A DNA stretch of 64,000 nucleotides from Rhodovastum sp963709085 (GTDB taxonomy: Bacteria > Pseudomonadota > Alphaproteobacteria > Acetobacterales > Acetobacteraceae). Under the pieces are notes generated by a model. That model saw only the letters and a program-made list of their open reading frames with translations, was not told where the DNA came from and made no database searches. The translations under genes and the position numbers were made by a program. Where the stretch lies: NCBI GenBank assembly GCA_963709085.1, contig CAVPVB010000024.1, positions 620,001-684,000 of the forward strand. Reading direction: 5' to 3'. Position 1 is the stretch's first letter. Each line of letters starts with the position of its first letter. Shown piece after piece: positions 9,819 through 17,804 of the stretch.

Positions 9819-10985
9819 ATGGACCTGGTCACGTTCGCGCTGGTGCTCATGACCGCGGTCACCGCCGTCGGGCTCGACACCGTCTGGCACCAGGGCGACG
9901 TCGTCCTGGAGACCGTGACCACCGGCCCGCTGGGCAAGACCTCGATCGATTCCGGCCTCGCCCGCACCATCGTCGAGGATGAGGCGGCGCATGTCTTCGC
10001 CACCCCCACCCTGGTCGGCAAGCCCAAACTCCGCTGGAGCAACCAGGGGGGCATCGGCGCCGCGATCGCCGAAGCGACCGGGCTGCAAAGCGTCGCCTAT
10101 GCGGTGCAGGCGCAGTTCGGCTACCGCCCGGACGATTACCGCCTGGCGCTGTTCAGCGAGGACGGCCAGGTCAAGGTGCTGATCACCGGCCAGAACCGGC
10201 GCAACGCCACCAGCTTCTCCCAGGTGGTCGTCCAGCAGCCGGGCGAGTCGGTGGTGGACCTCATCCGCCGCGCCACCCTGGTCGGTCTCACCCATATCGA
10301 CCCCTACCTGACCGCGCTGCACCTGCTGGCGCAACATGACGCCACCGGCGCGCATACCGGCCCGGAACATGACGGCCTGCAAACGGTTGACGCGGAAAGC
10401 ATCATCGATCCGGCCATGGCCAGCCTGCCGGACACCCCGCACAATCCGCAGCGCGCCTTGTTCGAGAACCTGCAGGGCATCCTGGCGCTCATGCACCAGG
10501 ACGTGGACGCGGCGAACCGCGCCTTCGGGAAGGCGGCCGACTCCGATCCCGACAACGTCGCCGCGGCGCTGAATGTCGGCTTCACCGAGGTCCAGCTGGG
10601 CCGCTACGCCGCCGCCGCCACCCATATGCGCACCCTGGCCGAGGCGAACCGCCCGGCCGACAAGGTGCTGCTCGCCACCGCCTACGTCACCTGGGCCGCC
10701 GCCGAGATGGGCCTGCAGGACGTGGACGGCGCCGAATCCCTGGTCGGCACCGCCACCACGATCAACCCGGACAGCTGCGGCGCGCTGGAGCTGTGGGCCG
10801 AGCTGCGCACCCTCAAGGGCGACGACGCCGGCGCCGAACGGCTGCACCTCAAGGCGCGGCAATCCCGTCCCGCCTTCGAGAACTACGCCGAGATCGCCAG
10901 CCTGTATTTCCAGTTGGCCTGGAGAGATAACCAAAAGCTGACCCACAGCCGCTACGGCAACGGCGACACCGCCTCGCTGCGCTAG
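9819..10985 (+). CDS. Membrane-anchored TPR-like protein 1
   Basis: Protein of 388 residues starting at MDLVTFALVLMTAVTAVG, a single N-terminal span acting as anchor. A mixed domain follows (TGLQSVAYAVQAQFGY at about residue 95), then helical repeats resembling TPR units from about residue 210 (LFENLQGILALMHQDVDAANRAF, AALNVGFTEVQLGRYAAAA). The gene at 17805 is a paralogue: it shares the anchor, the block LGLETAVAALQSQFGV, and TPR-like repeats. TPR arrays usually bind protein partners, so this is probably a scaffold of the local envelope complex. The ATG at 9819 was preferred over an ATG at 9711 because the extra residues are not membrane- or domain-like. Confidence 0.7.
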   Translation: MDLVTFALVLMTAVTAVGLDTVWHQGDVVLETVTTGPLGKTSIDSGLARTIVEDEAAHVFATPTLVGKPKLRWSNQGGIGAAIAEATGLQSVAYAVQAQFGYRPDDYRLALFSEDGQVKVLITGQNRRNATSFSQVVVQQPGESVVDLIRRATLVGLTHIDPYLTALHLLAQHDATGAHTGPEHDGLQTVDAESIIDPAMASLPDTPHNPQRALFENLQGILALMHQDVDAANRAFGKAADSDPDNVAAALNVGFTEVQLGRYAAAATHMRTLAEANRPADKVLLATAYVTWAAAEMGLQDVDGAESLVGTATTINPDSCGALELWAELRTLKGDDAGAERLHLKARQSRPAFENYAEIASLYFQLAWRDNQKLTHSRYGNGDTASLR

Positions 10986-11028
10986 TGTTGCGCCTCCGGC
11001 GGATAGTGCCGTCGGGCCGCAACACTAG
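10982..11028. repeat. Inverted repeat overlapping the TPR-1 stop codon
   Basis: Perfect 11-base arms CTAGTGTTGCG and CGCAACACTAG enclose about 25 bases with an inner hairpin; the left arm contains the stop codon of the gene ending at 10985. There is no T run. It could be a transcript-stabilising hairpin or a weak terminator before the next gene. Confidence 0.5.
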
Positions 11029-11262
11029 CCCTTGATTTGGTGTCCCAATTCACGCGATGGGCGGACGCATCTGTCGCGATCGGAACACTGGCGTTGCAAC
11101 TCCGGCGGCCGATGTTGCGCTGGACCCGGCTGCCGGCCGCGCAGTAGAACCCGTCAGCTTCCCGACCGGACATTTGGCACCGGCCACTTGGGTACCGAAC
11201 GACTTGACACCGCGCACCTGGCACCGAACGCCTTGGGGGGTCCCCTGCCCGACACGATAGAT

Positions 11263-12426
11263 GTGCTGCGCTCGATCCGGCGCGGCGTCGCGCGCCTGTT
11301 GCCGACCGCTCACCCGGTGCGGGCGACGCATGCCTGGCCGACCAGCGCCGCCGTGCTGGCCCTGCTGTCGGCGATCGGCTGGTCCTCGCTGCCGGGCAGC
11401 CTGTCCGACACCTCCGCCGCGGTGCGGTTGACCGACCGCCGGCCCGGCGCCGAAACCCTGACCACGGCGGTGTTCGCGCTGCGCGAGGACGGCTCGGCGG
11501 TGCGTTTCGGCAATGCTGAGCGGGCGCCCGACGGCGCCATCCGGGTCGGCCTCTACGACCCGCTCGACCGCCTGGTCGCCGTCGCCACCGAACCGGTCTC
11601 GCTGCCCGCCGACCCGCGCCTGCTCTGGCTGCTCGCCTCGCCCGCCGAACGGCTGGGCTTGCGCCAGCAGGCCGAGGCGCTGGTGCTCGCCGTGCCGAAC
11701 GCCTTCGTCGATATTCTCCGCTCACCCGAATTCAACGCCGATTACCGCGACCGTTTCGTCACCGTGCTGCGCGCCGGCATGGAGGAGGCGTGGCAGGCCG
11801 CCCAGGATCGCGGCGCCTGGCGGGACCTGCTGCGCAGCTACGACCCGATTTTGCGCGAGACGATCGGGCGCGACATCCGACCGATCGTCGAACAGCATTT
11901 CCGCGCCGTGCCGCTGCGCATGCTGCGCGCCAACGCGCTGCCGCTGCTCGACCCGTTCCGCGACCGGCCCTGGGACATGGCGCCGGTCGAGGACGCGCTG
12001 CGCGAGGCGATCATTGACATCCGCGACCACGGCGTGCCCGAACGCACCGTCATGCAGCTGATGGACAGCCCGGCCACCGTCGATTTCCTGCGCCTGTTCC
12101 AGACCGTGCTGATCGGCAAGCTCGCCCGCAGCCCGGCGCTGCAGGGGCTGATCGCCGAGATGGCCTTCGACCCGAAACTGCGTCCCTACCTCTCGGAGGT
12201 GACCGAGCGTGCCAACGACCTGCTTCGCAGCGCCCCCCGTCTGCTGGTCAGCCTGCACGGCAGCGCCGACATCAATCTGGTCGCCGCGACCGTGATCCGC
12301 ACCATCGTCAGCGGACGACCCGACCGGGTGGTGGTGTTCATGAGCCCGGCCCAACGCGACGAGATCATCGGGCTGGACCGCAATGCGGTGCATGTGCTCG
12401 ACCGGTTGGCGCCGAATGGCGTCTGA
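11263..12426 (+). CDS. Membrane-anchored helical protein upstream of the ABC fusion
   Basis: About 387 residues; not a recognised family. A hydrophobic segment near residue 30 (AAVLALLSAIGWSSLPGSL) is followed by a large, probably periplasmic, mostly helical region. Its last 11 bases overlap the start of the ABC transporter gene, so the two products are translationally coupled and probably interact. The start is uncertain: no ATG is well placed. A GTG at 11263 in frame was chosen; an ATG at 11032 would add about 77 residues encoded by a low-complexity stretch of degenerate repeats (11160-11245). Since MlaE-type permeases normally need a periplasmic MCE partner and none is encoded here, this protein could fill that place; that is inference. 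Confidence 0.6.
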   Translation: MLRSIRRGVARLLPTAHPVRATHAWPTSAAVLALLSAIGWSSLPGSLSDTSAAVRLTDRRPGAETLTTAVFALREDGSAVRFGNAERAPDGAIRVGLYDPLDRLVAVATEPVSLPADPRLLWLLASPAERLGLRQQAEALVLAVPNAFVDILRSPEFNADYRDRFVTVLRAGMEEAWQAAQDRGAWRDLLRSYDPILRETIGRDIRPIVEQHFRAVPLRMLRANALPLLDPFRDRPWDMAPVEDALREAIIDIRDHGVPERTVMQLMDSPATVDFLRLFQTVLIGKLARSPALQGLIAEMAFDPKLRPYLSEVTERANDLLRSAPRLLVSLHGSADINLVAATVIRTIVSGRPDRVVVFMSPAQRDEIIGLDRNAVHVLDRLAPNGV

Positions 12427-14047
12427 TCCGCGCGCGAACACCGCCGGCGTGCTGCCCCCCGCCCCCGCCGGCCTGCGACGCAATGGACTGCAGCGCAATG
12501 GCGATTCCGCGGGCGCGCCGGGCCACGATGCCGGCGCCCTGGTCGTCGAGCAGCTGAGCATCGTCCGCCCGGACGGCCGGCCGCTGGTGAACGATGTATC
12601 GTTGCGCATCGGCTCCGGCGAGCTGGTGCTGCTGGTCGGCCCCAGCGGCTGCGGCAAGTCCACCCTGCTGCTGTTGCTCGGCGGCCTGCTGGAGATCGAG
12701 ACCGACAACTGGGAGGTCACCGGCCGGCTCGCCTGCGGCAACCGCGAGATCGACCTCACCACCAGCCATGACGGCGTCGGCGGCGTGGTGTTCCAGAACT
12801 ACGCCCTGTTCGACGAACTCGACGCCCGCGACAATCTGCGCATCGCCCTCGACCACGCCCCGCCCGGCACCGCCGGCCTGACCGACCAGTTGGCCGGCAT
12901 GCTGGCCGACATCGACCCGGAACACGCGATCAGCGCCTGCAGCGGCGGCCAGCGCCAGCGTCTCGCCATCGTGCGCACCGTGCTGGCCAACCAGCCGGTG
13001 CTGCTGTTCGACGAGCCCAATTCCGGCCTCGACATCATCTCCTCGCGCCGCCTGGTGGCGCTGATCCGCGACCTCTGCCGCACCATGGGCAAGCCGGCGC
13101 TGATCGCGGTGCATCACTACGAGGAATTGCTGCCGCTGGCCGACCGCGTGCTGGTCATGGACCCGCGCATCGCCCGCATCAACATCCTCCCGCCGCAAGC
13201 CGAAACGGTCGAGAAGGCGCTGCAGCAGGCGGCCGGCCAGGAGGCCGCGGCCACGGACGGACAAGCCGTCGCGCCTGACGCGCCACCGCCCGGCGCCGCC
13301 TCGGCCTGGCGCCTGGAGCACCCCGCCCGTTCGCGCAGCGGCTGGTTCCTGCGCTACGTCGCCGAATATCTCTGGCTGCTCTGCGCCTCGCCGATCATGC
13401 TGCTTTATATTGCCGCCGGCGCCGGCATCACCGGCTTCGTTACCATCTGGTTCGGCTTCAACTACTACTCGTATGGCGGCCTGCTGAAATCGATGCTGCA
13501 TGACGAGACCGTCATCGGCCTCGGCGCGGTGCAATGCCGGGTGGCGATCCCGCTGATATGTACTTTGTTGTTTGTCGCCCGCAACTGCGCCGTGATCGCC
13601 GCCGACGTGGGCAACCGCGTGCTCACCTCGCAGTTCCGCGCCCTGACGAACCTGCAGGTGCCCGGCCGGACCTACGTGTTCGCCGCCATCCTCAGCAGCG
13701 TCGTCATCGGCGCGCTGATGCTGCAATGCCTGGCCCTGCTGATCGGCGCCTGGGCCGCCCAGGAAACCTGGCATCTGGTGTTCCCGACCCAGTACCGCGC
13801 GCTGTTCCGCACCCTGTATTTCCGCAACGTGCTCACCCATGACGGCTGGCCGATGTTCGGCATGGTCTGGGTGTTCTGCAAGGCCGGACTCAGCGCCCTG
13901 CTGGCCGCCGTGGCGGCGATCCTGGTGGCGCTCGGTCCGAAACCGTCCAGCCAGGCGGTCAACCAATCGGTCGCCAATGCGATCGTCGCCGGCGTGATCA
14001 TTGCGTTACTGGTACACGCCGGCATTTCTGTGCTGACGACGATCTGA
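12416..14047 (+). CDS. ABC transporter: MlaF-like ATPase fused to MlaE-like permease
   Basis: Single polypeptide of 543 residues. Residues about 43-260 are an ABC ATPase with Walker A GPSGCGKST (75-83), Q-loop glutamine in VVFQNYALFDEL, signature CSGGQRQR (175-182), Walker B VLLFDEP (195-201) and the switch histidine in VHHYEE. A Pro/Ala linker leads to a permease from about 310 to the end. There, FVARNCAVIAADVG and the final FCKAGLSALLAAVA plus a last span resemble the conserved parts of MlaE/Ttg2B lipid-transport permeases. In known Mla systems these are separate proteins working with an MCE protein; the fusion and the missing MCE partner are unusual. Likely role: movement of lipids or another hydrophobic substrate between the inner membrane and the periplasm. 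The start at 12416 overlaps the preceding gene. Confidence 0.72.
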   Translation: MASDPRANTAGVLPPAPAGLRRNGLQRNGDSAGAPGHDAGALVVEQLSIVRPDGRPLVNDVSLRIGSGELVLLVGPSGCGKSTLLLLLGGLLEIETDNWEVTGRLACGNREIDLTTSHDGVGGVVFQNYALFDELDARDNLRIALDHAPPGTAGLTDQLAGMLADIDPEHAISACSGGQRQRLAIVRTVLANQPVLLFDEPNSGLDIISSRRLVALIRDLCRTMGKPALIAVHHYEELLPLADRVLVMDPRIARINILPPQAETVEKALQQAAGQEAAATDGQAVAPDAPPPGAASAWRLEHPARSRSGWFLRYVAEYLWLLCASPIMLLYIAAGAGITGFVTIWFGFNYYSYGGLLKSMLHDETVIGLGAVQCRVAIPLICTLLFVARNCAVIAADVGNRVLTSQFRALTNLQVPGRTYVFAAILSSVVIGALMLQCLALLIGAWAAQETWHLVFPTQYRALFRTLYFRNVLTHDGWPMFGMVWVFCKAGLSALLAAVAAILVALGPKPSSQAVNQSVANAIVAGVIIALLVHAGISVLTTI

Positions 14048-14111
14048 CCCGGACACTACACTGGGGTGCCGAATCCCGGCGAGCCGCACGCCCCCGCAGG
14101 AGGACCAGGCC

Positions 14112-14948
14112 ATGAGCGATGCCGCCCCGCCCCCGGGGGCCTCCCTGAAGACGGCCCGCCGGCTGGTCCTGATCGCCCTCGTGCTGGCCGTTAGCGGACC
14201 GTTCTGGATCGACCGTACGCTCGCCCTCGTCGGCGTGCACACCATCGCCGCCACACGCCTCGCCGCCATCACCAGCGGGGTCGCGGACGATGAGCGCCGC
14301 CTCGCCGCGCTGGAGCCGCAGATCGACGCCGCCGCGGCGGAACTTGACCACAGCCGCGCCGAGGCCATCCGGCTCAAGGCAAGCACCGAGGCGCTCGCCA
14401 GCTGGTCGAGCCTCTACGCGCTCACCGACCTCGCTGCCGCGCTGCGCCGGGGCGAACCGTTCAGCCTGCAGCTCTCCGTCGCCCGCGCCGTTGCCGCCCT
14501 GCCCGACGATATCCGCAAGCTGCTCGACCAACTCGCCCCCTATGCTTCGATCGGCGTGCCGGAAGCGGCGCGGATCGACCGCGACTTCGCCGCGATCGCC
14601 GCCCGCCTGGGCTGGAACGGGCCGCACTCCGCGCCGGTCGCCATGGTCAACCGGGTGATCGCCTGGTCGCGCCGGCAGGTGGCCGACGGCACTGACCAGA
14701 GCGAGGAGACCAGCCGCCGGCTCGCCGAGGCCAGCACCGAACTCGCCGCCGGCAACATCGCCGGCGCGGCCGAGACGGTGGGATCGCTGGAAGGCCAGGC
14801 CCGCGACAATTTCGCCGACTGGCTGGAAGACGCCTCCGCCCGCGCCTCCGCCGACCGGCTGTCCGGCGTGGTCGAGCTCATTCTCAGCAACGGCCGCCAG
14901 CCCGCCCCCCAATCTGCCCCCCAGTCTGCCCCGGAGGCGCGGCCATGA
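14112..14948 (+). CDS. Mitofilin-like membrane coiled-coil protein B
   Basis: Protein of 278 residues: short cytoplasmic N terminus, one span (LVLIALVLAVSGPFWI), a coiled coil (about residues 50-95), then a helical domain with the mitofilin-type pattern DLAAALRRGEPFSLQLSVAR and YASIGVPEAARIDRDF, and a C-terminal block (LAAGNIAGAAETVGSLEGQA ... WLEDASARASAD). The same C-terminal blocks occur in the protein at 16397 (IRQVDGAYQGAFAGWLDDAQ). The gene overlaps the next one by 4 bases (ATGA). GCAGGAGG about 8 bases upstream supports the ATG at 14112. The C-terminal tail has a short repeated Pro-Gln-Ser-Ala unit encoded by a 12-base tandem repeat near 14905. Confidence 0.68.
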   Translation: MSDAAPPPGASLKTARRLVLIALVLAVSGPFWIDRTLALVGVHTIAATRLAAITSGVADDERRLAALEPQIDAAAAELDHSRAEAIRLKASTEALASWSSLYALTDLAAALRRGEPFSLQLSVARAVAALPDDIRKLLDQLAPYASIGVPEAARIDRDFAAIAARLGWNGPHSAPVAMVNRVIAWSRRQVADGTDQSEETSRRLAEASTELAAGNIAGAAETVGSLEGQARDNFADWLEDASARASADRLSGVVELILSNGRQPAPQSAPQSAPEARP

Positions 14949-15286
14949 AACGCGCCGCCCTCGTCCTTGCCATCGCCTTGCTCCTGCCGGCTACGCTGCG
15001 TCCGGCTGACGCGCGGGAGCATAGCTTCGTGGCGGAACCGCATCCACCGGGCCTGATCGAATCCGCCCTCACCTCCTGCGCCGGCGGCGCCATGATCGGC
15101 GCCCTGCTGCTGTACGCCGGCACCTTTGGCCCGGTCGGCCTGGCCGCGGTCGCGCCCGGCGCCGGACTGTTCTGCGGTCTGTCGGTCGTCGCCAGCGTGT
15201 TCAGCGCCGCCGGTGACCGGATGTCCCACCTGGTCGACCACCTGCTCGGCTCTCCCGTTCCCCCCACACCGGAAGCGCAACCATGA
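14945..15286 (+). CDS. Exported glycine-rich double-span protein 1
   Basis: Protein of 113 residues with a signal peptide (ALVLAIALLLPATLRPADA). The motif PPGLIESALTSCAGGAMIGA opens a glycine/alanine-rich hydrophobic hairpin (two spans), and a short polar tail follows. The next gene encodes a paralogue with PPGLVETAIASCAGGAMIGV in the same place. Such glycine-rich hairpins pack tightly and often oligomerise in membranes. It is translationally coupled to both neighbours by 4-base overlaps. No named family is recognised; a structural or pore-lining subunit is possible. Confidence 0.7.
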   Translation: MKRAALVLAIALLLPATLRPADAREHSFVAEPHPPGLIESALTSCAGGAMIGALLLYAGTFGPVGLAAVAPGAGLFCGLSVVASVFSAAGDRMSHLVDHLLGSPVPPTPEAQP

Positions 15287-15576
15287 CCCGCGCCACGCTC
15301 GCCCTCGCCGCCGCGTTGCTGCTGCTGCCGGCCGCCCCCGCTCCGGCCGGCGCGCAGGAACGCACCGTGGTGATGGTGCAGCCGCCGGGACTGGTGGAGA
15401 CGGCCATCGCCTCCTGCGCGGGGGGCGCCATGATCGGTGTCCTCGCCGTCTACGCCAGCGGCGTCGGCGCGATGGGCCCCACCGCCGGACTGTTCTGCGG
15501 CCTGTCGGTCGCCGCCAGCGTGGTCAGCACCGCCGCGGTCTGGACCTGGCGCCTCGCCACCAGCCCGCTGCACTGA
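15283..15576 (+). CDS. Exported glycine-rich double-span protein 2
   Basis: Protein of 97 residues, tandem paralogue of the preceding gene. It has a signal peptide (LALAAALLLLPAAPAPAGA), the shared block QPPGLVETAIASCAGGAMIG, a second conserved block TAGLFCGLSVAASVVS, and almost no tail. Both copies keep one cysteine in SCAGG and another in GLFCGL, so an internal or intersubunit disulfide is possible if these positions face the periplasm. The start overlaps the stop of copy 1 by four bases. Function is unknown. Confidence 0.7.
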   Translation: MTRATLALAAALLLLPAAPAPAGAQERTVVMVQPPGLVETAIASCAGGAMIGVLAVYASGVGAMGPTAGLFCGLSVAASVVSTAAVWTWRLATSPLH

Positions 15577-15679
15577 TCCGGCGCCGGTTGCGCCCGGAAG
15601 GATTAGCCGCCTACGCTTGCTGTGCTGCCGCGGCTGTGCCGCAGCAGTGTGGACCACCATGAGGGGAAGGTCAGCCACT

Positions 15680-16358
15680 ATGCATATCCTGATGTTCGCC
15701 AAGCAGAAGGGTGGCGTCGGTGCCAGCACGCTCGCGCGTGAGATCGGCACCCTGGCCGCTGCCGACGGCCAGCGCGTGGTCTTCGTCGACCTCGATCCGC
15801 AGGCATCGCTGTCGAAATGGTGGAACCGCCGCACCGCCGACGCGACCGAGCCGCCCAACCCGGCGCTCGCCGCCACCCGCCCCGACCAGTTGCTCGGCGT
15901 GCTGACGCATCTGCGCGCCACCGACGGCGCCGATCTCGTGGTGGTGGACGTGCCCCCCTCGGTGCACGGCTTCCTGCTCGGCATCATGCAGAGTTCCGAC
16001 GTCATCCTGATCCCGGTGCGTCCCACCACCGACGATTTCGATGCGCTGCCGGACATCGTGGACATGGTCGAGCGCGCCGGCCGCCGCTATGCCTTCGTGC
16101 TGACCCAGGCGCCGACCGGCAAGCGCATCCGCGCCATCGAGGAAGCCATTCCCATCCTCGCCCGCCAGGGGCGGATCGCCGGCGTGGTGCGCTTCCGCGC
16201 CGCCTTCCCGGCTGCCGGCGGGGCCGGGCTGACGGTGTCCGAATACGAGCCCGGCGGTCGCGCAGCCGCCGAGATGGCAGAGTCTGTGGGCCTATGTGGG
16301 CGCCGAGTTGCGCAAACTGAACCGGCCGCCGCCGCCCAGTCTGTCGGCGGTGGTGTGA
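15680..16358 (+). CDS. ParA/TadZ-like P-loop ATPase with atypical Walker A (one frameshift)
   Basis: Cytoplasmic ParA/MinD-type ATPase of about 225 residues. The deviant Walker A reads KGGVGAST (residues 10-17): the first signature lysine is kept, but the P-loop lysine is alanine (codon at 15722). The same change is known in TadZ/CpaE localisation proteins, which bind nucleotide but hydrolyse it poorly. Other motifs are FVDLDPQ (Walker A-prime region) and VVVDVPPS (Walker B). A frameshift occurs in GAGTCTG near 16286; removing the T restores a C terminus beginning AELWAYVGAELRKLN and ending at 16358, whereas the unrepaired frame ends at 16390. It probably positions the neighbouring envelope complex, as ParA-like proteins do for Tad pili or chemoreceptors. 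Confidence 0.75.
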
Positions 16359-16396
16359 ACCCGACGATACGCATCGAGATGGCGGAGTAGCAGCCC

Positions 16397-17734
16397 ATGG
16401 CGAAGAAGCCCCGGACCGAACTACGGGACGTTTTCGCGCGTCCAGGCAAGGCCCCCGAACGCAACACCGCGATCGAGGATCTGCCCAGGACGGCGGAGTT
16501 GACGGCGGTCCCGCTGGTCGAGTCAGCCGCTCCGCCAGCGGCCAGGGAAGCTGACCCGGCGGCCCCCGAGCCGGTTGCGCCGGAAGCGGCGTCGCCTGAG
16601 CCGGCGGCCCCCGCGGCGTCGCTTCCCGAGCCGGTCGCCCCGGAACCGGTCGCCCCCGCGGCGTCGCCTCCCGAGCCGGCCGCCCCGGAACCACCCGCCC
16701 TCACCGCGACGCCTCCCGCGCCGGCCGCCCCGGAACCGGTTGCCCCCGCAGCGGCGCCTCCCGAGCCGGCCGCCCCGGAACCGGTTGTCCCCACGGCGGC
16801 TTCTCCCGAGCCGGTTGCCCCAGAGCCCATTTCCCCCGAGCCCATCGCCGCCAGGCCGGTCAACCCGACCGCCACGCTGACGGCGCCGTCCCGCCCGCCG
16901 CCCCCGCCGCCGCCGCCCCCGAAGCCGCGGCCCCGGCCCGCCACCAGCCCCACCACGGCCCGCGCCGTCACCCTGCTGGCCGCCTTCGCCATCGTCGTGG
17001 CGCTCGCCGCGCCGTTTCTCGAGGACACGGTGCTGGGCCTGATCGGCACCGTCACCCCGGCATCGCGGGCCCAGCAGGCGGCGGCGCTGACGCTCTCCCG
17101 CCAGGAGCAGAAACTGCGCGACCTGGAGCAACGCCTGTCCGCCGCCCTCGCGCAGCTGGCCGCCACCCGCGAGGATTTGCAGCAATCCGCCGTGCGCCGC
17201 ACCGACGGCACGACCTGGGGCGCCTGGGGCCGCCTGCTCTCGCTCGGCCGCGTCGCCGACGCGCTGCGCGGGGCGACACCGTTCGCCTCCGACCTCGCGG
17301 TCGCCCAGACCGTCGGCGCCGGCATTGACGAATTCCGGCCCGACCTCGACAAGCTCGCCGCCTATTCCGGCACCGGCGTCCCCACCCGGGCCGACATCGA
17401 CCGCGAGTTCCGCCGCATCGCCGATGACGTGCTGCGCCAGAACCACGGCATCCTGCCCTCCGGCCTGGCGCGCCAGCTGGACAGTTTGAACCCGTTCACC
17501 CCCAACGCCGCCAAGCCGCCCGATCCCGCCCCGGAGCTGGTAAAGGCCGCCGCCGCCCGCCTCGCCGATGGCGATATCGAGGAAGCGATCGTGCGCATCC
17601 GCCAGGTCGATGGCGCCTACCAGGGCGCCTTCGCGGGCTGGCTGGACGACGCGCAGGCCCGCGTCACCGCGGACGCGCTGGTGCGGCGGATCGACCGCAC
17701 GCTGGCCCAACTGGCCCGCGAACTGCCGAAGTGA
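16397..17734 (+). CDS. Mitofilin-like membrane coiled-coil protein C with Pro-rich repeats
   Basis: Protein of 445 residues. The cytoplasmic N terminus (to about 190) is a low-complexity array of Pro-Glu-Pro-Ala-Ala-Pro-type repeats encoded by degenerate minisatellite DNA at 16560-16860. A membrane span (VTLLAAFAIVVALAAPFL) and a coiled coil (QEQKLRDLEQRLSAALAQL) follow. The C-terminal domain has the mitofilin-like blocks LGRVADALRGATPFASDL, GVPTRADIDREFRRIAD and a final WLDDAQARVTAD. It parallels the proteins at 5251 and 14112. The Pro-rich region could span a distance in the cytoplasm or bind partners such as the adjacent ParA-like protein. It starts 38 bases after that gene. Confidence 0.68.
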   Translation: MAKKPRTELRDVFARPGKAPERNTAIEDLPRTAELTAVPLVESAAPPAAREADPAAPEPVAPEAASPEPAAPAASLPEPVAPEPVAPAASPPEPAAPEPPALTATPPAPAAPEPVAPAAAPPEPAAPEPVVPTAASPEPVAPEPISPEPIAARPVNPTATLTAPSRPPPPPPPPPKPRPRPATSPTTARAVTLLAAFAIVVALAAPFLEDTVLGLIGTVTPASRAQQAAALTLSRQEQKLRDLEQRLSAALAQLAATREDLQQSAVRRTDGTTWGAWGRLLSLGRVADALRGATPFASDLAVAQTVGAGIDEFRPDLDKLAAYSGTGVPTRADIDREFRRIADDVLRQNHGILPSGLARQLDSLNPFTPNAAKPPDPAPELVKAAAARLADGDIEEAIVRIRQVDGAYQGAFAGWLDDAQARVTADALVRRIDRTLAQLARELPK

Positions 17735-17804
17735 CCGCCGCCGGCACACCAACCGCCATAGCGCGGCGAAACCAGGACGGAACGACCCGAGAGCAAGGCA
17801 CGCC

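Noticed and set aside
9654..10946. Minus-strand open frame of 430 codons opposite TPR-1
   Set aside because: Glycine/valine/histidine-rich shadow; the plus-strand product has a membrane anchor and repeats matching a paralogue.
12365..13966. Long minus-strand open frame of 533 codons opposite the ABC fusion
   Set aside because: Composition is a His/Gln/Arg/Gly-rich shadow of a GC-rich gene; the opposite strand has complete ABC motifs.
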